Shown here: positions 1 to 5,489 of the stretch, piece after piece
How positions within the stretch are numbered: position 1 is the stretch's first letter
Layout: every line of letters begins with the position of its first letter
DNA from: an uncultured Pseudomonadota bacterium
GTDB taxonomy: Bacteria > Pseudomonadota > Gammaproteobacteria > Burkholderiales > Methylophilaceae
Direction of reading: 5' to 3'
Length of the DNA stretch: 5,543 nt
Assembly (NCBI GenBank): GCA_903860085.1
Contig: CAIOPD010000166.1
Coordinates: 1-5,543 of the forward strand
Made by a program: the position numbers and the translations under genes
The notes under the pieces: generated by a model
The model's input: only the letters and a program-made list of their open reading frames with translations
Database searches by the model: none
What the model was told of the DNA's origin: nothing

Positions 1-1821
1 TAAAGACTCATCCGGCGTTACCGTATCGCCTTTGCTCACAAATACTGCAACTACAATTCCTGTTGCTGCCGCTTGAATTTCATTTTCCATCTTCATCGCT
101 TCAATGACCAATACGCCATCACCAGCATTCACTTTGTCGCCAACTTTTACTTTTACATCAACAATCGTTCCAGGCATTGAAGTTGTGACATGTCCAGCAT
201 GGGTTGGGCGAGGGCGTCCAGCGTTACCAGCCTTGGAGGCGGCTTTCTTTTTCCCACCTGAACTGCCGCCAGAAACTTCAATTTCACTTAAAGTTTCAAC
301 AATTACTTCTTCAGCAATGCCATCAATCGACACGTAGAAAGGACGCTTCTCTTCACCTGCATGACCGCTTCCAGTTAAGTTGATATGGAAGGTTTCTCCA
401 TGCAATGTGACTTTGAATTCACTAGGGGCAAACCTTGGTCCGGCAGCGCTGGCACTTGCTTTATCTAATAACGGCTCTGGCGCCAATGAGCCAGCAAGGC
501 GTTCTTGCAAGAACGTCTTACCAATATCTGGGAACATGGCATAGGTCAACACATCTTCTTCTGATTGGGCAAAACGCTCAGATTCGCTCGTCAGTTTTGC
601 CATTTCATCAGCGAGTAAATCTGCTGGGCGGCAAGTAATGGCGACCGCATCGCCGATGGCCAGTTTTTTGACTGCTGCATCGACAGCACTTGGAGATTTA
701 CCGTATTGACCTAAGAAGTAGTTTTTGACTTCATTAGTAATGGATTTGTAGCGCTGACCAGTCATTACGTTTAACACCGCTTGGGTGCCTACAATTTGTG
801 AAGTAGGGGTGACAAGTGGAATGTAACCTAGGTCCTTACGCACCAACGGGATTTCAGCCAACACTTCATCCATGCGATTTAAAGCGCCTTGCTCTTTTAA
901 TTGATTGCTCAAATTAGAGATCATGCCGCCAGGTACTTGATTGAGCAGAACGCGTGTATCTACTCCTGAATATTCAGTTTCAAATTGCCAGTATTTTTTA
1001 CGCACTTCACGGAAATAGGCTGTGACTTCTTGCACTGCGCCAATATCTAGTCCGGTATCAAATTCAGTACCTTGTAATGCAGCGATCATGCTTTCTGTTG
1101 TTGGGTGGCTGGCACCTTCTGAAAATGCCGCGCTGCAGGTATCGATCATTAAGGCGCCATTTTCTAGTGCGCGCAGCAAGTTCATACTGGCTAGACCGCT
1201 TGTGGCATGGGTATGCATATGGATAGGTAAGCTCACATTAGCGCGTAAGGCTTTTACTAATTCTATGGTTGCCTGTGGCGTGAGCAAACCAGCCATATCT
1301 TTAATGGCAATCGTATCACTACCCATGGCTTCGAGCTCTTTAGCAATCCCTACAAAGTGAGCTACATCATGCACTGGACTGGTGGTGTAGCTAATAGTGC
1401 CTTCAGCATGCTTGCCAGCTTTTTTTACAGCTTCAACAGAGACGCGCAAATTCCGAGTGTCGTTTAATGCATCAAAAATACGGAATACGTCAACACCGTT
1501 ATCCGCTGACTTTTTTACAAAAGCGCGCACTACATCATCCGAATAATGGCGATAACCTAGTAAGTTTTGGCCCCGTAATAACATTTGAATGCGGGAGTTA
1601 GGCAGCGCTTTACGCAACGTTTTTAAACGCTCCCATGGATCTTCTCTCAAATAACGGACACAAGCATCAAAGGTTGCACCGCCCCAAGCTTCTAATGACC
1701 AAAATCCAATGGCATCAAGCTTGGCGCAAATCGGCAGCATGTCTTCTGTGCGCATACGTGTAGCGATATGGCATTGATGCCCATCACGTAAAACTAGCTC
1801 GGTAACTTGTATTTTGGCCAT
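1..1821 (-). CDS. pycB: Pyruvate carboxylase subunit B (carboxyltransferase + biotin carrier), 3' end cut by window edge
   Basis: Cytoplasmic carboxyltransferase subunit, inferred to move CO2 from carboxybiotin to pyruvate, giving oxaloacetate. The frame is open from ATG 1821 to the window edge (607 codons seen). The family is about 600-615 residues, so only a few C-terminal residues are missing. Domains: HMGL-like TIM barrel, residues 1 to about 270, with RDGHQ at 12-16 (D13 metal ligand), LRGQN at 82-86 (R83 pyruvate binding), IKDMAG with K174 (carbamylated Lys position) and metal ligands H203/H205; a PYC/OADA domain, about 285-490, with PGGM at 297-300 and TPTSQIVG at 338-345; a Gly/Lys/Ala/Pro-rich linker, about 517-545; and a biotinyl domain with EAMKME, K577 being the biotinylated Lys (codon 91-93). 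Start: AAAGAG (1829-1834) lies 7 nt upstream. It sits 54 bp behind pycA, so one operon. Odd: Ala237 replaces the expected catalytic Thr, and there are other pocket changes (see findings). Alternative: oxaloacetate decarboxylase alpha chain (OadA). The adjacent biotin carboxylase favours a carboxylase, but the substrate is unproven. Confidence 0.85.
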   Translation of the reverse strand, partial: MAKIQVTELVLRDGHQCHIATRMRTEDMLPICAKLDAIGFWSLEAWGGATFDACVRYLREDPWERLKTLRKALPNSRIQMLLRGQNLLGYRHYSDDVVRAFVKKSADNGVDVFRIFDALNDTRNLRVSVEAVKKAGKHAEGTISYTTSPVHDVAHFVGIAKELEAMGSDTIAIKDMAGLLTPQATIELVKALRANVSLPIHMHTHATSGLASMNLLRALENGALMIDTCSAAFSEGASHPTTESMIAALQGTEFDTGLDIGAVQEVTAYFREVRKKYWQFETEYSGVDTRVLLNQVPGGMISNLSNQLKEQGALNRMDEVLAEIPLVRKDLGYIPLVTPTSQIVGTQAVLNVMTGQRYKSITNEVKNYFLGQYGKSPSAVDAAVKKLAIGDAVAITCRPADLLADEMAKLTSESERFAQSEEDVLTYAMFPDIGKTFLQERLAGSLAPEPLLDKASASAAGPRFAPSEFKVTLHGETFHINLTGSGHAGEEKRPFYVSIDGIAEEVIVETLSEIEVSGGSSGGKKKAASKAGNAGRPRPTHAGHVTTSMPGTIVDVKVKVGDKVNAGDGVLVIEAMKMENEIQAAATGIVVAVFVSKGDTVTPDESL

Positions 1822-1875
1822 AATTTAACTCTTTAATTTATATATTTAACAATCATTTATTTTTACTGCTTAAAC

Positions 1876-3294
1876 CTAAACGCCTTCGTAAGCAGCAATC
1901 GCTGCTGAAATAGCCGCCGCAACGAGTTCTGGTGGTATTTCATTGGCATAATTAGTGAGCTCGGGATGTGACTCCACAAAACTCGTGTTGAAGTTTGCTT
2001 CTCTAAAGTCTTTATGCTTTAAGATTTCTTGATAATACGGGATTGTTGTTTTTACACCATAAATCAACATATCATCTAGTGCACGACGACCGCGTTCGAT
2101 CACACTATCCCAATCTAGCGCCCATACAGTCAGCTTTGCACACATAGAGTCATAATAAGGCGGAATGACATATCCACTATAGATGGCTGCATCCATTCTC
2201 ACGCCTGGGCCTCCGGGAGCATAGTAGCGCGTAATCTTACCAAAGCTAGGTAAAAAGTCATTCTTAGGGTCTTCAGCATTAATGCGGAATTCCATGGCAT
2301 AACCGCGAAACTGCACATCTTTTTGTAGGTATTGTAATGGTAAGCCATAAGCAATACGAATCTGTTCTTGTACTATATCAATGCCAGTAATCGTTTCGGT
2401 AACCGTGTGCTCAACTTGTAAGCGAGTATTCATTTCCATGAAATAGAAGGTGTTATCCGCGGCGAGTAAAAACTCTACCGTACCAGCATTTTCATAACCA
2501 ACGGCTTTAGCAGCTTTTACCGCCAAGCTACCGATATAGTCACGTTGGGCTTGGCTCAATTGCGGCGAAGGAGCGATTTCAATTAACTTTTGATTGCGGC
2601 GCTGTATAGAGCAATCACGCTCAAACAAATGAATTACATTACCTTCACTGTCGGCTAGAATTTGCACTTCAATATGGCGCGGAGAAACGATACATTTTTC
2701 TAAAAACACTTCTGGTTTGCCAAATGCCTTGCTGGCTTCAGAAATCACGCGGTCATAATTTCCGAGTAACTCTTTCTCGCTATCACAACGACGTATGCCA
2801 CGACCGCCGCCACCATTAGTAGCTTTTAGCATGACTGGGTAACCAATTTCAGCAGCTAGCGCAACGGCCTCTTCTAGGTTGGCTAAATTGCCATCACTGC
2901 CTGGCGTACACGGTATGCCAGCACCGGTCATTGCATTTCTAGCTTGAATTTTATCGCCCATTTGGCGAATAACATCGGCATTTGGGCCGATGAATTTAAC
3001 GCCGCGACGTTCACAGATTTCAGCTAATTCAGGATTTTCTGATAAAAAACCGTACCCAGGATGCAGAGCATCACAGCCTGATGCTACGGCTAAGTTTACA
3101 ATATTATGTGCATTTAAATAGCCAGCCACTGGGTCTGCGCCAATGCTGTAGGCTTCATCTGCCTTTTTAACGTGCAAAGCTTGACGATCAGCATCTGCAT
3201 AGATCGCAACAGACTTGATGCCCATTTCTGAGCAAGCGCGTACAATACGCACTGCAATTTCACCGCGATTAGCTACAAGAATTTTCTTAAACAC
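1876..3294 (-). CDS. pycA: Pyruvate carboxylase subunit A (biotin carboxylase)
   Basis: ATP-dependent carboxylation of biotin with bicarbonate, in the cytoplasm; the partner is the PycB biotinyl domain encoded just downstream. The protein is 472 residues, normal for a stand-alone biotin carboxylase. Seen: N-terminal domain starting MFKKILVANRGEIAVRI; HPGYGFLSEN at 78-87; ATP-grasp domain with K115 and K157, glycine-rich loop NGGGGRG at 160-166, QRRNQK at 231-236 (K236), E274, E287, and the signature NTRLQVEH at 289-296 (R291, E295). All ATP, metal and biotin-site residues expected from E. coli AccC are present, so it should be active. The wording RRNQKLIEIAP, rather than the RRHQKxxEEAP of AccC, and the PycB neighbour point to the pyruvate carboxylase subunit rather than acetyl-CoA carboxylase. 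Start: GTG at 3294 is preferred over an in-frame GTG at 3315 because it gives the family N-terminus and has AAGGG 7 nt upstream. Stop is TAG at 1876-1878. Alternative names: accC-like, cfiB-like. Confidence 0.93.
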   Translation of the reverse strand: MFKKILVANRGEIAVRIVRACSEMGIKSVAIYADADRQALHVKKADEAYSIGADPVAGYLNAHNIVNLAVASGCDALHPGYGFLSENPELAEICERRGVKFIGPNADVIRQMGDKIQARNAMTGAGIPCTPGSDGNLANLEEAVALAAEIGYPVMLKATNGGGGRGIRRCDSEKELLGNYDRVISEASKAFGKPEVFLEKCIVSPRHIEVQILADSEGNVIHLFERDCSIQRRNQKLIEIAPSPQLSQAQRDYIGSLAVKAAKAVGYENAGTVEFLLAADNTFYFMEMNTRLQVEHTVTETITGIDIVQEQIRIAYGLPLQYLQKDVQFRGYAMEFRINAEDPKNDFLPSFGKITRYYAPGGPGVRMDAAIYSGYVIPPYYDSMCAKLTVWALDWDSVIERGRRALDDMLIYGVKTTIPYYQEILKHKDFREANFNTSFVESHPELTNYANEIPPELVAAAISAAIAAYEGV

Positions 3295-3301
3295 GTTACA
3301 G

Positions 3302-3306
3302 CCCTT
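3302..3306 (-). promoter_or_regulatory. Ribosome binding site deciding the pycA GTG start
   Basis: On the minus strand AAGGG lies 7 nt before GTG 3294-3292. This supports the internal GTG and not the GTG at 3315, which would add seven residues (TNKGCN-type) not found at the N-terminus of this family and which has no good Shine-Dalgarno sequence before it. Confidence 0.7.
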
Positions 3307-3327
3307 ATTTGTCACTCAAACCCGGCA

Positions 3328-3356
3328 ATTGTAACATGCACATGCGCTGCGCTTAA
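3328..3356 (-). promoter_or_regulatory. Candidate extended -10 promoter for pycA-pycB
   Basis: Reading the minus strand, TACAAT (3333-3328) is preceded by TG plus one base (3336-3334), giving an extended -10 element. The -35 position 17 bp further upstream reads TTAAGC (3356-3351), a weak match, as is common when an extended -10 is present. Predicted transcription start is near 3321, giving a leader of about 27 nt that contains the pycA Shine-Dalgarno site. Motif reading only; no experimental support. Confidence 0.45.
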
Positions 3357-3399
3357 AGTGCTGACGCTAAAGATATCGGTGTTTTAAACCCTAAAATAA

Positions 3400-3417
3400 A
3401 ATTTTTATATAAAAATT
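3400..3417. repeat. 18-bp perfect A/T palindrome between divergent pycA and yceD
   Basis: AATTTTTATATAAAAATT is identical to its own reverse complement. It contains TATAAA on both strands (plus strand 3408-3413), so it could hold a -10 box for yceD, with a start near 3420 and a leader of about 12 nt, and possibly a second upstream start for pycA. It could also be a dimeric-regulator operator. Composition is entirely A/T, so chance is a real alternative. It sits 14 bp before the yceD start. Confidence 0.55.
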
Positions 3418-3431
3418 AGACTACTTAAATT

Positions 3432-3965
3432 ATGAACAATCATTCAATACTTATAGATAACCTGGTTTTCTCCAAAAATAATGAACACTTAAGTGGAGTT
3501 TTAACTCTGGCAGACTTCCCTAGATTGGCTGAATTACTGCAATCTGAAGCTGATCATTCAGCCACTTCAATTTCGGAAGCGTCGCCTTCCAGTATTGTTT
3601 ACACATTACAAGGTAAAACTGATCCGGCAGGGCAGCATTATTTACATCTGAAGCTTAACGCCAATCTAAAGACGACCTGTCAGCGTTGTATGGGTGAAAT
3701 GCCGTTAAAGTTAGTGCTTGATTTTAACTATTTAATCGGCGATGCCGCGGTGAATGATATCGAGGCAAGCGAGATAGAAGGTAGCGATGATTTAGATCTT
3801 CAACAAGCCAGCGTAGCCATGGATGTAAAAGCCTTAATTGAAGATGAAATTATTATGGCCATGCCTATCGCGCCAATACATGAGCAGAATTGCGGCGCAA
3901 TAATCACCCAAAGTGGTGAGAAGGCGAATCCTTTTGCGGCATTAAAAGGTTTAATTAAGCCATAA
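3432..3965 (+). CDS. yceD: YceD/DUF177 family protein, large-ribosomal-subunit (23S rRNA) accumulation factor
   Basis: A 177-residue acidic cytoplasmic protein, normal length for DUF177. Family marks seen: the CxxC pair in TTCQRCMGEM (C83, C86), a very acidic middle (about 109-122, rich in Glu and Asp), ALIEDEIIMAMPIAP at about 134-148 followed by the conserved Cys in HEQNC (C154), and the C-terminal NPFAALKGL. Known for the family: proteobacterial and plant YceD/DUF177 proteins are required for 23S rRNA accumulation and large-subunit assembly, and the gene nearly always precedes rpmF, as here. The exact biochemical activity is not established. Start: ATG 3432 gives the full-length family N-terminus, but no clear Shine-Dalgarno sequence precedes it. 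A hairpin overlaps its stop codon. Upstream neighbour is the divergent pycA rather than the maf-type gene common elsewhere. Confidence 0.9.
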   Translation: MNNHSILIDNLVFSKNNEHLSGVLTLADFPRLAELLQSEADHSATSISEASPSSIVYTLQGKTDPAGQHYLHLKLNANLKTTCQRCMGEMPLKLVLDFNYLIGDAAVNDIEASEIEGSDDLDLQQASVAMDVKALIEDEIIMAMPIAPIHEQNCGAIITQSGEKANPFAALKGLIKP

Positions 3966-3981
3966 TCATTGAATTATGGCT
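3958..3981 (+). repeat. Inverted repeat overlapping the yceD stop codon and the rpmF -35 box
   Basis: AGCCATAAT (3958-3966) is perfectly complementary to ATTATGGCT (3973-3981), a 9-bp stem with a 6-nt CATTGA loop. The left arm contains the yceD stop TAA and the right arm ends inside the -35 element of the rpmF promoter. No T-run follows, so it is not a canonical intrinsic terminator. Possible roles: operator half-sites for the rpmF promoter, a 3'-end RNA stabiliser for yceD mRNA, or chance. Confidence 0.6.
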
Positions 3982-4008
3982 GACAAAACGCTCGGTTTAT
4001 ATTATAGT
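3980..4008 (+). promoter_or_regulatory. Sigma70-type promoter of rpmF
   Basis: CTGACA (3980-3985, 5 of 6 match to the -35 consensus) is followed after exactly 17 bp by TATAGT (4003-4008, 5 of 6 match to the -10 consensus). Expected transcription start is near 4015, 15 bp after the -35 box of a gene that ends at 3965. This would give rpmF a strong promoter of its own in addition to any read-through from yceD, consistent with the high demand for a ribosomal protein. Confidence 0.75.
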
Positions 4009-4014
4009 GTTGCA

Positions 4015-4118
4015 CTAGCTATTTAGCGCAGTCTTAAATCAGTGGTGGATTGAATTAATCAATGCATCAGTTCGTATGTAATTGAGATGATGTTTTAATC
4101 ATTTTATTGGAGTTTATT
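4015..4118 (+). other. Predicted rpmF 5' leader of about 104 nt
   Basis: Noncoding stretch between the predicted rpmF start site and the rpmF ATG. It holds only short imperfect hairpins that I can see (ATTGA/TCAAT around 4049-4063, ATGAT/ATCAT around 4086-4101), then the GGAG ribosome binding site at 4109-4112. A leader this long could serve translational autoregulation as for other ribosomal proteins, but no strong structure supports that. Confidence 0.35.
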
Positions 4119-4298
4119 ATGGCAGTTCAGCAAAACAAAAAGTCACCATCAAAACGCGGTATGCACCGTTCACATGACTTTTTAAACAATCCACCATTAG
4201 CAGTTGAGCCTACAACAGGCGAAACACATTTACGTCATCACATTAGCCCAAGCGGTTACTATCGTGGTCGTAAAGTACTGTCAACAAAAGGCGAGTAA
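4119..4298 (+). CDS. rpmF: 50S ribosomal protein L32 (bL32)
   Basis: A small basic protein of the large ribosomal subunit, 59 residues, the usual length. The N-terminus MAVQQNKKSPSKRGMHRSHD is the standard betaproteobacterial/gammaproteobacterial L32 start, followed by PPLAVEPTTGETHLRHH and a YYRGRKV C-terminal segment. It is the cysteine-free form without the zinc ribbon found in some other phyla, so it needs no zinc. Start: ATG 4119 has GGAG (4109-4112) 6 nt upstream; an in-frame TTG at 4107 would swallow that ribosome binding site. It lies 153 bp after yceD with its own promoter, and is closed off from plsX by a strong terminator. Confidence 0.98.
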   Translation: MAVQQNKKSPSKRGMHRSHDFLNNPPLAVEPTTGETHLRHHISPSGYYRGRKVLSTKGE

Positions 4299-4302
4299 TA
4301 TA

Positions 4303-4332
4303 CTTTAGATTTAATCTAAAGCTTCGAAGCTT
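4303..4332 (+). repeat. Two overlapping inverted repeats just after rpmF
   Basis: The first, CTTTAGAT-TTA-ATCTAAAG (4303-4321), is a perfect 8-bp stem with a 3-nt loop. The second, AAGCTTCGAAGCTT (4319-4332), is a 14-bp perfect palindrome. They share the bases AAG at 4319-4321, so the two hairpins compete in RNA. Neither is followed by a T-run. They lie between the rpmF stop codon and the intrinsic terminator and could protect the rpmF 3' end or be RNase processing sites; function unknown. Confidence 0.55.
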
Positions 4333-4354
4333 GTTGAGAAGTTACTAAAAATTT

Positions 4355-4392
4355 TAACGCCGATCCTATTGCTGGATCGGCGTTAGTTTTTT
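4355..4392 (+). terminator. Intrinsic terminator after rpmF
   Basis: A perfect 12-bp G/C-rich stem, TAACGCCGATCC (4355-4366) with GGATCGGCGTTA (4374-4385), 7-nt loop, then a G and six Ts (4387-4392). Textbook Rho-independent terminator. It ends the rpmF transcript 57 bp after its stop codon and 50 bp before plsX, implying that plsX needs either partial read-through or its own promoter. Confidence 0.9.
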
Positions 4393-4418
4393 GTGGGATA
4401 GATGAACCAACCTTTAAT
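4391..4418 (+). promoter_or_regulatory. Weak candidate promoter for plsX-fabH
   Basis: TTTAAT (4413-4418, 5 of 6 to the -10 consensus) lies 16 bp after TTGTGG (4391-4396, 3 of 6 to the -35 consensus), giving a start near 4425 and a leader of about 18 nt. The -35 would overlap the end of the terminator T-run. It is proposed mainly because a strong terminator sits immediately upstream of plsX; the motif match alone is poor. Confidence 0.25.
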
Positions 4419-4442
4419 TAACAACCAGTGTGATTAAAAACG

Positions 4443-5489
4443 ATGGAAATAACTCTTGCAATTGACGCAATGGGTGGCGATCATGGCCCTCATGTCATAA
4501 TACCAGCGGCTCTACTAGCGCTAGCGTCCGATGCAGACCTTAGCATCATACTAGTCGGATTAACCGCGGATATTGAGTCTGAACTCAAGGCGCAAAAAGC
4601 CAACACTGGGCCGCGATTGCGTATTCATCATGCTAGTGAGTTAGTGGGCATGGACGAATCTCCTCAGGGCGCACTTAAAAACAAAAAAGACTCCTCAATG
4701 CGTGTGGCCATTAATTTAGTCAAAACGGGTGTCGCTAACGCCTGTGTCAGCGCTGGTAATACCGGCGCTTTGATGGCAACTGCACGTTTTGTATTAAAAA
4801 CGTTACCTGGTATTGATCGCCCAGCAATTGCTGGCGTATTTCCTAGCCGTAAAGGTAAAACCTACATCCTTGATTTGGGCGCCAATGCCGATTGCACGGC
4901 GGAACAATTACTGCAGTTTGCGGTGATGGGTAGCATGCTTGTGTCATGTGTAGAGCACAAGGAAAATCCAAGCGTAGGCCTCCTTAATATTGGCTCTGAA
5001 GAAATCAAAGGTAATGAAGTAGTTAAGCGTACCGGAGAGCTTCTGCGCGCTAGCCATTTAAATTTTTACGGTAACGTAGAAGGCAATGACATCTTTAAAG
5101 GCACTACCGATGTCGTGGTGTGTGACGGCTTTGTGGGCAATATTGCATTAAAAGCGTCAGAAGGTTTAGCGCAAATGATGGGGCGATTTCTTGCTGAGGA
5201 GTTTAAACGCAATTGGTTGACCAAACTCATGGCCTTAATCTCAATGCCTGTGCTAAAGGCATTTAAAAAGCGTTTAGATCCTCGTCGTTACAATGGTGCC
5301 AGCTTTTTAGGTTTACGCGGTATAGTTGTGAAAAGTCATGGTGGCGCGGACAGCTTTTCCTTTTTACAAGCGATTCATACAGCCATTGAAGAGTCACGTA
5401 GTGGCGTTTTACGCCGTATTACCGAACAATTAGAAATAGAACACATCCAAACGCAGGAAGCGCTTGATGTTAACCCGGACAACGCATGA
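4443..5489 (+). CDS. plsX: Phosphate acyltransferase PlsX (acyl-ACP:phosphate transacylase)
   Basis: Converts long-chain acyl-ACP plus phosphate to acyl-phosphate, which PlsY uses to acylate glycerol-3-phosphate, the first step of phospholipid synthesis. It is a soluble, membrane-associated enzyme. The protein has 348 residues, normal length. Family motifs in order: IDAMGGDHGP at 7-16, SAGNTGALMA at 103-112, LDLGANAD at 143-150, LNIGSEEIKGNE at 181-192, CDGFVGNIALKASEG at 227-241, a Lys/Arg-rich stretch with a hydrophobic helix around 255-282 (the region tied to membrane contact in this family), and GASFLGLRGIVVKSHGGAD at 285-303. All motifs are intact. Start ATG 4443 gives the usual N-terminus, but no clear Shine-Dalgarno sequence is visible. 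The TGA stop overlaps the fabH ATG. Confidence 0.97.
   Translation: MEITLAIDAMGGDHGPHVIIPAALLALASDADLSIILVGLTADIESELKAQKANTGPRLRIHHASELVGMDESPQGALKNKKDSSMRVAINLVKTGVANACVSAGNTGALMATARFVLKTLPGIDRPAIAGVFPSRKGKTYILDLGANADCTAEQLLQFAVMGSMLVSCVEHKENPSVGLLNIGSEEIKGNEVVKRTGELLRASHLNFYGNVEGNDIFKGTTDVVVCDGFVGNIALKASEGLAQMMGRFLAEEFKRNWLTKLMALISMPVLKAFKKRLDPRRYNGASFLGLRGIVVKSHGGADSFSFLQAIHTAIEESRSGVLRRITEQLEIEHIQTQEALDVNPDNA

Noticed and set aside
1022..1360. Plus-strand open frame of 112 codons, and smaller ones at 104-337 and 435-638
   Set aside because: All lie antisense inside pycB, whose protein matches its family along the full length. Their translations resemble no protein family I know and they lack ribosome binding sites.
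1..3294. Sodium-pumping oxaloacetate decarboxylase (OadA) rather than pyruvate carboxylase
   Set aside because: A biotin carboxylase subunit is directly upstream in the same operon, which a decarboxylase does not need, and no membrane beta or gamma subunit is visible. Not fully excluded, since the left flank and the substrate are unknown and the PycB pocket is atypical.
1876..3294. AccC, biotin carboxylase of acetyl-CoA carboxylase
   Set aside because: No accB precedes it, it is paired with pycB, and its QRRNQKLIEIAP wording is that of the pyruvate carboxylase A subunit.
3340..3370. Imperfect repeat of CGCTTAAAG and CGCTAAAG in the divergent region
   Set aside because: Short, two copies only and imperfect; at chance level for this composition.
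4107..4118. TTG start adding four residues (MEFI-) to L32
   Set aside because: It overlaps the GGAG ribosome binding site, and L32 proteins begin MAVQQNKKSP, which matches ATG 4119.
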